Source of the DNA: an uncultured Christensenellaceae bacterium
GTDB taxonomy: Bacteria > Bacillota > Clostridia > Christensenellales > Christensenellaceae
DNA: 42,157 bases
Direction of reading: 5' to 3'
Assembly: GCA_910588425.1 (NCBI GenBank)
Contig: CAJUPM010000004.1
Span: 15,594-57,750 of the forward strand
Shown here: in pieces, positions 1 through 7,231 of the stretch
Layout of the letters: every line of letters begins with the position of its first letter
How positions within the stretch are numbered: position 1 is the stretch's first letter
Notes under the pieces: model-generated
What the model saw: the letters and a program-made list of their open reading frames with translations, nothing else
Told to the model about the DNA's origin: nothing
Database searches by the model: none
Program-made: the position numbers and the translations under genes

Positions 1-114
1 CTGATACTGGCTATGCAGATGCTCCTTTGTATTCTCATGCCCTGCGTGCTGTGCCACAGCATCGAAATAGGCATCGCGGCAGAAATGCAGATGCGCATCG
101 ATTACTTTTTCCAT
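1..114 (-). CDS. Amidohydrolase-family protein, N-terminal fragment
   Basis: Only the first 38 codons are inside the window; the rest lies beyond position 1. The protein starts M-E-K-V and continues with IDAHLHF, the metal-binding HxH strand-1 motif seen at the start of amidohydrolase-2 type TIM-barrel hydrolases. The ATG is preceded by a purine-rich GGGGAGG site, which supports this start. The gene follows tRNA-Trp on the same strand, with a terminator-like hairpin between them. The substrate cannot be told from this fragment. The family call rests on one motif, so it is tentative. Confidence 0.6.
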   Translation of the reverse strand, partial: MEKVIDAHLHFCRDAYFDAVAQHAGHENTKEHLHSQYQ

Positions 115-158
115 TTTTCCTCCCCCCGCTCTCTCGAAAAATTCGGCAAAATAAAAGC

Positions 159-188
159 GACGCTGAATCCGAACCCAGAATCAGCGTC
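159..188 (-). terminator. Rho-independent terminator after tRNA-Trp
   Basis: A perfect 8-bp inverted repeat (GACGCTGA / TCAGCGTC) with a 14-base loop is followed on the minus strand by GCTTTTATTTT. It sits directly 3' of tRNA-Trp and would end its transcript before the amidohydrolase gene. Confidence 0.75.
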
Positions 189-193
189 ATATT

Positions 194-267
194 TGGCAGG
201 GGCAGAAGGACTCGAACCCTCAACAACGGTTTTGGAGACCGCTATGTTACCATTACATCATGCCCCT
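194..267 (-). tRNA. tRNA-Trp (anticodon CCA)
   Basis: This is a 74-nt cloverleaf with CCA encoded. The acceptor stem AGGGGCA pairs with TGCCCCT, the D stem is ATGT/ACAT, and the anticodon loop CTCCAAA carries CCA. The T loop contains GGTTCGAGTCC. It has its own promoter and terminator, so it is probably a single-gene transcription unit. Confidence 0.97.
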
Positions 268-280
268 AGGCAACATTGAA

Positions 281-310
281 ATTATACCATCGGCGATAGG
301 AGATTGTCAA
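281..310 (-). promoter_or_regulatory. Promoter of tRNA-Trp
   Basis: On the minus strand TTGACA (310-305) and TATAAT (286-281) are separated by 18 bases, about 14 bases upstream of the tRNA 5' end. Both hexamers match the housekeeping sigma consensus exactly. Confidence 0.85.
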
Positions 311-321
311 CCTTGTTCCTA

Positions 322-349
322 TTGACCTTTTCCCTCAAACTAGTATAAT
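322..349 (+). promoter_or_regulatory. Promoter of the exonuclease-like gene
   Basis: TTGACC (322-327) and TATAAT (344-349) are separated by 16 bases. Transcription would begin near 356, leaving a 5' leader of about 110 bases before the ATG at 466. It runs divergently from the tRNA-Trp promoter. Confidence 0.75.
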
Positions 350-465
350 ATAGGTATTGGTTTTTTCTAGGAAAAATGCCTTTTTCGGCAGTTTTGGGCT
401 GCGGTGCTCTAAAAAACAGACAGGCTGCCCGCAATAAATAAAAAAGAATGATGGTTGAATGACGA

Positions 466-1311
466 ATGGAATCTTTAGAAATTAAACTCATCGCGGTAAG
501 AGACAGGATTTGTGCATGGGAGATGTTCGATACCCAGGCGCGCCAATATTTCAACGGAAGCGCCCGCCCCTTTAAAAACGTCGCTTCTCATGACAAGCTT
601 TCAGAATCCGACTATTACAGCATTCCCTACACAAAAAAACAGCTTAAAACATTTGAGTATATCGGAAAATACGCGGAGTATTTTGAGGAACTTTTTTCCG
701 CGGCAACAGTCATTCTTCCAGAAGAAAAATATGATCACCTCGTCAAGGCGACCTTTGGGCCGGAAAGCAAAGTTTATCAGCTTTATCATGAAAAGGCCAA
801 AGAGCCGGCTGCTCCTAAATTTCAGCCGACGCTCTACATCGATTTTGAGGCTATGAACATGCGCATCTGTGGCTGGTATGCGGAGCTCGTATGCGAAAAT
901 GAGACGCTGGTCTATGAAGGCATTGCAAAGCCGTTTTCAGACACCAAATACGTCCAGAGGCTTTGGAGCCGCACCTACAGCGATCTGCTCACCTACTCTA
1001 TCGACGAGCTTTGCGAGGCCAAGCACGTTCAAAATTTTGAGCGCTATTTTATCGAGATGTTCTCCAAGGCAAAGAAGATCTACACCTACGGCGATACAGA
1101 CGCCCTGTTCGTCAAAAAAACCTTTGGGGCAGAGCTCTATAACTTCTTCAAGATTAAAAATATCGATGCCTGCGTCAAGGTTGCAGGGCGTGCGCTTTCC
1201 CTGGACAGAGCCTGCAAGCTTTTCGGCGTCAGCGTAGAGGGCGATCTGCATAACCCCAAATACGACGTCATCAAAATGAAGGCATGCCGGGATATGGTCA
1301 ATGCGCTTTAG
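466..1311 (+). CDS. DEDDh exonuclease-like protein with degenerate N-terminal repeat
   Basis: The C-terminal half (about residues 122-281) has the pattern of KapD/ERI-1-like 3'-5' exonucleases: D126-F-E128 on the first strand, Y-G-D-T-D212 as the second motif and H262-x4-D267 as the third. Residues 5-105 look like a second, decayed copy. RICAW/RICGW, ARPF/AKPF and VKATFG/VKKTFG line up in the same order, but D126, E128 and D212 fall on non-acidic residues (K, I and Y) and the third motif is absent. The gene stands alone between its own promoter and a shared terminator. The Shine-Dalgarno site is weak. A role in trimming RNA or single-stranded DNA is inferred from the family only; the substrate is unknown. 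Confidence 0.7.
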   Translation: MESLEIKLIAVRDRICAWEMFDTQARQYFNGSARPFKNVASHDKLSESDYYSIPYTKKQLKTFEYIGKYAEYFEELFSAATVILPEEKYDHLVKATFGPESKVYQLYHEKAKEPAAPKFQPTLYIDFEAMNMRICGWYAELVCENETLVYEGIAKPFSDTKYVQRLWSRTYSDLLTYSIDELCEAKHVQNFERYFIEMFSKAKKIYTYGDTDALFVKKTFGAELYNFFKIKNIDACVKVAGRALSLDRACKLFGVSVEGDLHNPKYDVIKMKACRDMVNAL

Positions 1312-1320
1312 CGGCGCAGT

Positions 1321-1352
1321 AAAAAAGCAGCGGTGATCCCCGCTGCTTTTTT
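1321..1352. terminator. Bidirectional terminator
   Basis: A 7-bp GC-rich stem (GCAGCGG / CCGCTGC) with a short loop is flanked by A6 on the left and T6 on the right. It can end the plus-strand gene at 1311 and the minus-strand gene at 1354. Confidence 0.85.
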
Positions 1353-1353
1353 A

Positions 1354-2190
1354 CTACTTAAAATCCAGATACTCTTCCAGGCAAACATTCTGCTCATAGA
1401 TCTCCTCTGCCGCCTGCTTTCCCACATACCGATAATGCCAAGGCTCATAAATCACGCCTGTAATATGCTCTTTGTCTTTGGGATAGCGCAGAATAAACCC
1501 ATATTCATGCGCATGCTCCAGCAGCCATTTTCCCTCATCGGTTTTGGCATAATCATCGTTTGATTTTTCATAGGAGACCGCAAGGATATCCAGAGCCAAG
1601 CCTGTCGCGTGTTCAGTGCAGTTTCCCGGCATCACTTTTACAGGATGCCGATACGGATCGCTCCCGTAGGAAGGATCTTCCGCCAGCTTGTCCGCAAACA
1701 GCTGATCCTGATACTGAACAGATCGGTATGCGCCAGTCAGCTTATACTGCCCAATCCCCTCTTTTCCTGCATCCAAAAACATCTCTCTGGCTGCCGCGGC
1801 GGCGTCTTTCTGGATGCTCCCATCCGGGTTGACCAGAACGACCTCATCCCCAAATACGCTGTCCAAGCGCACCAAATCTTCCGGCCTTTCTGCTGAAATG
1901 GGATGCTCCCAGTTTACCAAAATGAGAAACTGCGCATCTTCCCTTTCGGCATTTTGAGTCGCTTTGCTTGGCTCTGCCGGCGAACTAACCGGCAGGGGCG
2001 CAATGGCCGGCCTACTGGAAGGCCCCTCGTTTGATGCAGATTTTGCCCTGGCCGAATATCTTCCCAGCACAAATGCCAAAATAAACTCCACCGCAAATAT
2101 GCCAGCCAAAATGCACTTTCCAAGCCTGGGGATGCCTTCTATTCTTTTTGGGTGGCGTATGCTTCTGCTTCGGCTACGGAGATAGCGCAT
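1354..2190 (-). CDS. VanY-like D-alanyl-D-alanine carboxypeptidase (M15B)
   Basis: This is a membrane-anchored zinc carboxypeptidase that would cleave the terminal D-Ala from peptidoglycan stem peptides outside the cell. A basic N-terminus is followed by one membrane segment (about 27-43), a Ser/Pro/Ala-rich linker (about 50-80) and the M15B domain. The catalytic signature is TEHATGLALD (H194, D201), followed by EPWHYRY (E249, H252). The 278-residue length fits anchored members of the family. The start overlaps the end of a small upstream gene by 17 bases, with GGAGGG just before the ATG, so translation is probably coupled. Resistance cannot be inferred: there are no van ligase or regulator genes beside it. 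Confidence 0.9.
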   Translation of the reverse strand: MRYLRSRSRSIRHPKRIEGIPRLGKCILAGIFAVEFILAFVLGRYSARAKSASNEGPSSRPAIAPLPVSSPAEPSKATQNAEREDAQFLILVNWEHPISAERPEDLVRLDSVFGDEVVLVNPDGSIQKDAAAAAREMFLDAGKEGIGQYKLTGAYRSVQYQDQLFADKLAEDPSYGSDPYRHPVKVMPGNCTEHATGLALDILAVSYEKSNDDYAKTDEGKWLLEHAHEYGFILRYPKDKEHITGVIYEPWHYRYVGKQAAEEIYEQNVCLEEYLDFK

Positions 2191-2320
2191 ACATGCCCTC
2201 CCTCATTTCTGCCTCGTCTTCCCTAGGCAGGACAACTGTTTTCGCTGTTTTCCGCGGCAGAAAGGAAACGCCGCAGAGCAATAAAGCCAAACAAAGAAAA
2301 ATCCCGACTAATTTCTTCAA
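2174..2320 (-). CDS. Small exported or membrane-anchored peptide (48 aa)
   Basis: I do not recognise a family. It reads K-K-L-V, then a 14-residue hydrophobic stretch ending LLCG, then a short charged tail (PREDEAEMREG). I chose the TTG start because GGGGGGAG lies four bases upstream. An in-frame ATG at 2341 would sit inside the loop of the upstream hairpin with no ribosome site. The stop lies inside the carboxypeptidase gene, and the last codons supply that gene's Shine-Dalgarno sequence. It may be a leader peptide that couples translation rather than a functional protein. Confidence 0.5.
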   Translation of the reverse strand: MKKLVGIFLCLALLLCGVSFLPRKTAKTVVLPREDEAEMREGMYALSP

Positions 2321-2361
2321 AAAACTCCCCCCTATCTTCATTTTTAGTATAGGGGGGAGTT
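2317..2361 (-). terminator. Terminator-like hairpin after the two-component operon
   Basis: A perfect 13-bp inverted repeat (AACTCCCCCCTAT at 2323-2335 against its complement at 2349-2361), with a 13-base loop, is followed on the minus strand by a T6 run. It would end the operon 5332-2403. The 3' arm is also the GGGGGGAG ribosome site of the next small gene, so any read-through transcript would have that site sequestered. Confidence 0.8.
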
Positions 2362-2402
2362 GTAACATACTTGCGTCAAAAGAATAACAGGAATATGAAC
2401 GC

Positions 2403-3269
2403 TTAATAGTAGTATGCCGGCTGGACGGCACAGGAAAAATTCCACCCTTCTGGCTCATTGCTCTCACCAAAATAGACATCGAAGGATGCCCAGATAGAAA
2501 TCTCATCGAACCGGCAAGTCGAGAACCGATAATAATAGCCGCCGTCGTTATAGGAGTCTGAAAGGCTGTATTCCATCAGGTTATAATATTTTCCAAACAT
2601 CAGCGCATAGGTTTCGTTTATATAAGCGTCTGCCAGCATCTCTTCCGAGAGATCATTGGATACGATCTGGCAGAGATATACTTTTCCCGTTTGGGCATCT
2701 AATCTAACTTGAATCTCCCTGGCTTTTTCCGTTTTATGCTTGAACGTAATCCGCCATACGCAGACACGCTGATCTATCTGGGACAACTCACTGATATCAT
2801 AGCCCCATTCCTTCATGCCCTCTAAAACATGCTCTCTCAAAGCTGGTCTTGCGCTTTCATCATGCCCTAAAAGGAAAGCCTGATCTACAACGTAATCATC
2901 TAGCCCATCCTGCCTTGGGCATGCGCCCATATCCATCAAGCGCAAGAGCTCCTGCTTTGCCTTCTCTATCGCCGCATCCCGGCTCAGTTCATTTTCCCCG
3001 CTCTCTTCCAGCGTCGTATAGTCGCTTGTATCATTCACCATCCGCAAGCGGTAGAGCAATTCCAGATATTCCGGGTCTGCATTGGCGATGCCAATTGCCG
3101 TATCCGAACTCTCCAGCTCCCGCGTATCGATCAAGCGGGCATATTGGCTGTTCAAAATTCTGTTTTCCTGCGCCTGGAGCAATGCCGTCGGGATAAAAAT
3201 GCCGCAGACAATGAGCAGAATCGCCGCGAGAAAGGCAAGTCCGCTGACAAAAAGCTTGCGGTATTTCAT
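2403..3269 (-). CDS. Membrane-anchored protein of unknown function, PepSY-like features
   Basis: This 288-residue protein has one N-terminal membrane segment (about 8-30) and an extracytoplasmic domain. Two short stretches recall PepSY-type domains: S-R-D-A-A-I-E-K-A-K (about 95-105) and, later, RLDAQTGKVY after a VWRITF strand. The start ATG overlaps the stop of the histidine kinase (ATGA), so the two are translationally coupled. That context suggests an accessory sensor or modulator of the kinase, similar in arrangement to YycH/YycI-type partners, but this is inference. The C-terminus is Tyr-rich (AYYY). Confidence 0.7.
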   Translation of the reverse strand: MKYRKLFVSGLAFLAAILLIVCGIFIPTALLQAQENRILNSQYARLIDTRELESSDTAIGIANADPEYLELLYRLRMVNDTSDYTTLEESGENELSRDAAIEKAKQELLRLMDMGACPRQDGLDDYVVDQAFLLGHDESARPALREHVLEGMKEWGYDISELSQIDQRVCVWRITFKHKTEKAREIQVRLDAQTGKVYLCQIVSNDLSEEMLADAYINETYALMFGKYYNLMEYSLSDSYNDGGYYYRFSTCRFDEISIWASFDVYFGESNEPEGWNFSCAVQPAYYY

Positions 3270-4678
3270 TTTTGCTCACCTCCCTCTGCGATTTGCAGTG
3301 AAAAGCTCACGGAAGTCCCCTGCCCTGGCTCGCTTTGATAGAGCAGCTGCGTGCCGTGCACCTCTGCAATTTTAGAGGCGATGGAAAGCCCAAGCCCCGC
3401 GCCGTGCAGTTTTCTCGATCGGGATTTATCCACCATATAAAAAGCTTCTGTAATGCGGGAGAGCTCTTCTTTTTTCATGCCGCATCCGTTATCTGCGACG
3501 GTAATCACAGCATCCTGCCCTTTGCGCTTGGCATAGATGCGCACGCGCGTGCTTCCCGCTTTCACCGCGTTATCCACGAGGTTGAGCATGAGAGTTTTGA
3601 AAAGATCATATTCCACTTTGACATAGACCGGCATCACATGAACTTCCAGCTCGCAGCTGTTTTTCTGCATCATGGGCAGCAGTGTATTGCCAACGTCCTC
3701 GAAAATCTGCTCCAGTGAAATTTCCTCCAGCAAAAACACCTGTTTGCCCAGGACGATGAGATCCATCAGTTTGAGGGAGAGCGCCTCCAGCCGCATCCCT
3801 TCGCTCAAAATATAGCCCGCGGCTTCGCGCGTCTCTTCCCGGCCCAAATCCCTCTGATAGATCATATCCGCATAGCCGATGACGGAGGTCAGCGGAGTTT
3901 TCAGTTCATGCGCAAAGTTGGAGACGAAATCCTCTTTTTGCTGTGCATTTAACTTGAGTTCGCTGATCTTATCCTCGATGGTATCAGCCATTTTATTGAA
4001 GCTGTCGCATAAAATTCCGATTTCATCCCGGGTGCTGACGGCTGCCCGCTGATCATACCGGCCGTTGGAAATGCGCCGCGTTACCCGCATGAGCTGCAAG
4101 ACCGGCTTGGTCAGAACTGTAGAAAAAATCATAACTGCCACAGCGCTGATGCCCAAAATGAGCAGATAGCTGAGCAGAAACTGGCGCTGCATCTGTTGGC
4201 GCTGCTCCACAATGGCAGACACATCTCTTGCCGTATACAGATAGATTTCCTGCCCATTTTGCGTGAAGCGGCCTGAAATCACGAGCAGATACTGGCCGGA
4301 AAAGCTCTTCATGCCATACATGAGCCGTTCAGGCGCTTGTTCATCCAGATCGTCAAATAGAAAATCCTCGGGAAAATCCGAATACAATATGCCTTTCTCC
4401 CGCGTAAAAATCGCGATCAGATTGCCATCCGGCGCGATTTTTGCCGTATGCTGGGCGAGAATCTGCATCACTTTTCCCGTTACAACGCTATTTTCTGTCG
4501 CATTTAGAATATCGGATTGCAGCGTGAATTTTAACAGCTGATACTCTTCCAGGCTTCTTTCACATTCCCTGTCCACAGCATTTTGAAAGCTGGAGGAAAT
4601 GATGAGGTATCCGGAAGCGGCCAGCGCCAAAACCACAACAGCAAGGGTACAAAGAAAGATCTTTGCCGCGAGCTTCAT
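3266..4678 (-). CDS. Two-component sensor histidine kinase
   Basis: The protein is a membrane sensor that autophosphorylates and passes phosphate to the adjacent regulator. In order it has membrane segment 1 (about 7-29), an extracellular sensor domain (about 30-165), membrane segment 2 (about 167-189), a HAMP linker (KPVLQLMRVTRRIS), the HisKA box FAHELKTP with phospho-acceptor H257, and an HATPase domain with N box (DNAVKAG), G1 box (DNGCGM) and G2 box (GAGLGLSI). Its start directly follows the regulator stop (TAG-ATG), with GGAGG inside the regulator's last codons. The signal it senses is not evident. Confidence 0.95.
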   Translation of the reverse strand: MKLAAKIFLCTLAVVVLALAASGYLIISSSFQNAVDRECERSLEEYQLLKFTLQSDILNATENSVVTGKVMQILAQHTAKIAPDGNLIAIFTREKGILYSDFPEDFLFDDLDEQAPERLMYGMKSFSGQYLLVISGRFTQNGQEIYLYTARDVSAIVEQRQQMQRQFLLSYLLILGISAVAVMIFSTVLTKPVLQLMRVTRRISNGRYDQRAAVSTRDEIGILCDSFNKMADTIEDKISELKLNAQQKEDFVSNFAHELKTPLTSVIGYADMIYQRDLGREETREAAGYILSEGMRLEALSLKLMDLIVLGKQVFLLEEISLEQIFEDVGNTLLPMMQKNSCELEVHVMPVYVKVEYDLFKTLMLNLVDNAVKAGSTRVRIYAKRKGQDAVITVADNGCGMKKEELSRITEAFYMVDKSRSRKLHGAGLGLSIASKIAEVHGTQLLYQSEPGQGTSVSFSLQIAEGGEQK

Positions 4679-5332
4679 CTAAACCTCCAGACGGTAGCCA
4701 ATGCGGAATACCGTCTTTATCTTATCATCCCAGCCAAGCTTTCGGCGCAGGCGCTGAATATGCGAATCCAGCGTTCTGGTTTCCCCGGTAAAAGGCTCTC
4801 CCCAGACGCGCTCATAAAGGCGTTCACGGTACAGCGCGACATTCTTATTGCGCACCAATTCCACCAATAGATCAAACTCCTTCATCGTCAGCTCGATATT
4901 CTGCTTGTTTTTGAGCACAATGCGCGAATCCAGGTGGATTTCCACGTCATCCACGGCCAGAAGCTGATTTGCCTTTCCCGTGCGGCGCAGAATCGCCTCC
5001 ACCCTGGCGATGAGCTCGCCGATCTGGAAGGGCTTGACGATATAGTCGTCTGCGCCAATCCGAAGGCCCTGAATGCGATCCTGAAGTGAACCGCGCGCAG
5101 TAATGAAAATGACCGGCGTTCCCATCGGGCGGATATATTCCAGCAGCTCATAGCCATCAATTTCCGGAAGCATGATATCCAAAAGAACCAAATCGTAATT
5201 GTTGTTTTCGATATAGTCTGCCCCCTGCTTTCCGTCGTATGCGGCCGTGCAGTGATAGCCCTCTGCCGTCAGGTTTTTGGAAATTAAATTTGCAATCGCT
5301 TTCTCATCTTCGACAATCAAAATCTCTATCAT
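4679..5332 (-). CDS. OmpR-family response regulator
   Basis: A 217-residue DNA-binding regulator. The receiver domain shows the acidic pair D9/E10, phospho-acceptor D52 (LLDIMLPE), T78 and K100 (VKPF). The C-terminal winged helix carries RTLDSHIQRLRRKL, typical of OmpR/PhoB. I start at ATG 5332, which has GAGAGGAAAAAGT before it, rather than at the upstream in-frame TTG. It heads a three-gene operon with the kinase and the PepSY-like protein. An imperfect palindrome (CTTTGA-N6-TCAAAG, 5360-5377) lies just upstream and could be an autoregulatory site. Confidence 0.95.
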   Translation of the reverse strand: MIEILIVEDEKAIANLISKNLTAEGYHCTAAYDGKQGADYIENNNYDLVLLDIMLPEIDGYELLEYIRPMGTPVIFITARGSLQDRIQGLRIGADDYIVKPFQIGELIARVEAILRRTGKANQLLAVDDVEIHLDSRIVLKNKQNIELTMKEFDLLVELVRNKNVALYRERLYERVWGEPFTGETRTLDSHIQRLRRKLGWDDKIKTVFRIGYRLEV

Positions 5333-5417
5333 ACTTTTTCCTCTCCCAAGCAAGTATACCTTTGAATTGTGTCAAAGTTGTAAATTGATGCCTCTGCTGG
5401 CGGCGCAGACAGAAAGA

Positions 5418-5452
5418 AATCCCGGAATGGCTTCCTCAAGCCGGCCGGGATT
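5418..5452 (-). terminator. Probable terminator of proS
   Basis: An 8-bp inverted repeat (AATCCCGG / CCGGGATT) lies 9 bases after the proS stop and is followed on the minus strand by TTTCTTTC. The T-tract is interrupted, so strength is uncertain. Confidence 0.5.
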
Positions 5453-5460
5453 CTCTCTCA

Positions 5461-6906
5461 TTAATAGGATTTTGCGAAGTACATGAGCTGTTTGGCAGGC
5501 TTGCCGCAATGCACGCAGACATCCGAGAGATGCTCATGCTCGTCAAACGGCGTACAGCGGGTTGTAACGCCCGTCTTTGCCTTGATCTCCAGCTCGCATT
5601 CCGTATCTCCGCACCACATCGCCTTGACAAACCCGTGCCCCTTCTCGATGCCATCCATAAATTCATCGAAGTTATGGGCGGTAAAGGTGTGCGCTTCGCG
5701 GAAATCCCGCGCCATTTCGAGCATATTGGCGTGAATCGCCGCCAGCAGCTCCTGCACTTCCTCCACGATATGGTCCAGCGGCGCAGGAATCTTCTCAAAG
5801 GTATCCCGGCGCACCAGCATGGCTTTGCCATTCTCAATATCTTTGGGGCCAATCTCCAGCCGAATCGGAATGCCCTTCAGCTCGCAGTCGTTAAATTTCC
5901 AGCCGACGCTCTGCTCGCGGTCGTCCAGATCTACGCGGATTCCCGCGGCTTTGAGCGCATCGAACAGCTCATTCGCTTTTTCCATTACCCCGGGCTTATG
6001 CGCCGCCACAGGCACAATGCGGCACTGAATGGGCGCGACTTTAGGCGGAAGCTTGAGGCCGCGGTCGTCTCCGTGTACCATGATCAGGCCGCCGATCATG
6101 CGCGTGGAGGTTCCCCAGGAAGTCTGCCAGACGTATTTCTGCGTGCCGTCCTTATCCAGATATTTGATATCAAAGCCCTTGGCAAAGTTCTGCCCCAGGT
6201 TATGCGAAGTGCCCATCTGAAGCGCCCGTCCATCCAGCATCATCGCTTCCATGGTGTAGGTATGCGCCGCGCCGGCAAATTTCTCCTTCTCGCTCTTCTG
6301 GCCGGCAATGACCGGGATGGCCAGGACGTTTTCCGCAAATTCCTTATAGACGCCGATCATGCGCTCGGTCTCTTCCTCGGCTTCCTGCTGCGTCGCATGC
6401 ACGGTGTGCCCTTCCTGCCAGAGGAATTCCGAAGTGCGCAGGAAAGGCCGTGTGGTTTTTTCCCAGCGCAGGACATTGCACCACTGGTTTAAAAGCAGCG
6501 GCAAATCGCGGTACGACTGCACCCACTTGGAATACATCGAGCAGATGATCGTCTCGGAAGTCGGCCGGATGCAGAGGCGTTCCTGCAGTTTCTCGCCGCC
6601 CCCATGCGTTACCCAGGCAACCTCCGGCGCGAATCCCTCGACGTGCTCTGCCTCTTTATTCAGCAGAGATTCGGGAATGAGCAGCGGGAAATACGCGTTT
6701 TTATGGCCAGTCGCCTTAAAACGCGCATCCATCTCATTCTGAATGAGCTCCCAGATGCCATAGCCATAGGGCTTAATGACCATGCAGCCCTTCACTTCGG
6801 AATAATCCACCATCTCCGCTTTCATAATGACATCTGTATACCAGCGGGAAAAATCCTCGCTCTGAGCTGTGATATGCTCTACAAACTCCTTCTTTTCCTT
6901 TGCCAT
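5461..6906 (-). CDS. proS: Proline--tRNA ligase (short, archaeal/eukaryote-like type)
   Basis: This class II synthetase charges tRNA-Pro with proline. At 481 residues it has the length of the short ProS type, which lacks the editing insertion found in the roughly 570-residue bacterial form. Class II motifs are visible: FPLLIPES, CIRPTSETI (motif 2 entry), RWEKTTRPFLRTSEF, and QTSWGTSTRMIGGLIMVHGDD (motif 3 region). The C-terminus ends FAKSY, the typical Tyr-terminated tail of this type. The chosen ATG (6906) has GGAGG upstream; an in-frame TTG 24 bases earlier would bury that site. A T-box leader precedes it, so expression should rise when tRNA-Pro is uncharged. Confidence 0.97.
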   Translation of the reverse strand: MAKEKKEFVEHITAQSEDFSRWYTDVIMKAEMVDYSEVKGCMVIKPYGYGIWELIQNEMDARFKATGHKNAYFPLLIPESLLNKEAEHVEGFAPEVAWVTHGGGEKLQERLCIRPTSETIICSMYSKWVQSYRDLPLLLNQWCNVLRWEKTTRPFLRTSEFLWQEGHTVHATQQEAEEETERMIGVYKEFAENVLAIPVIAGQKSEKEKFAGAAHTYTMEAMMLDGRALQMGTSHNLGQNFAKGFDIKYLDKDGTQKYVWQTSWGTSTRMIGGLIMVHGDDRGLKLPPKVAPIQCRIVPVAAHKPGVMEKANELFDALKAAGIRVDLDDREQSVGWKFNDCELKGIPIRLEIGPKDIENGKAMLVRRDTFEKIPAPLDHIVEEVQELLAAIHANMLEMARDFREAHTFTAHNFDEFMDGIEKGHGFVKAMWCGDTECELEIKAKTGVTTRCTPFDEHEHLSDVCVHCGKPAKQLMYFAKSY

Positions 6907-6974
6907 AGAAAACTTCTTTCCTCCATCCAATCACGATAGTTATAAAGGGCATTTTCCCTTTGAAAAGGCCGCAG

Positions 6975-7200
6975 AATAAAAAAATCCCCGCCATATAAGG
7001 GCGAGGGAACCGCGGTACCACCTTACTTTTGGCGCGAAAACTGCGCCAACACTTTGTTTGCCTTAACGCGGCCGATACGTCGGGATGACCCGCTGCTCAC
7101 AAGGGTGGGTTTTCATGCCGTAAAGCGCTTTCAGCAGATGCGCTTTTCTCTAAAAACGGCAGTTTTTTCGTTCTTCCCTCGTTCTAACGCATTTCTAAGA
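6975..7200 (-). promoter_or_regulatory. T-box riboswitch leader of proS
   Basis: On the minus strand the conserved T-box AAGGTGGTACCGCGG spans 7024-7010. It is followed by a terminator stem (TCCC-T-CGCC / GGCGGGGA, 7008-6985, one bulged base) and T7. Its variable base is U, which would pair with discriminator A, as in the tRNA-Pro at 41816. The base of stem I is CGAGGG pairing with CCCTTG. The likely specifier is CCC at 7109-7107 (followed by A); CCA one base on is an alternative. Both encode proline. This fills most of the gap between proS and the next gene. Confidence 0.92.
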
Positions 7201-7231
7201 AAATAGTAGCATGGGATTGAAAAAAAATCAA

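Noticed and set aside
1354..2190. A vancomycin-resistance locus
   Set aside because: Only a VanY-like carboxypeptidase is present. No ligase, dehydrogenase or VanX is near, and such enzymes are common in susceptible Bacillota.
5509..6492. A 327-codon open frame opposite proS
   Set aside because: Antisense shadow of a well-conserved synthetase; no domain, no ribosome site.
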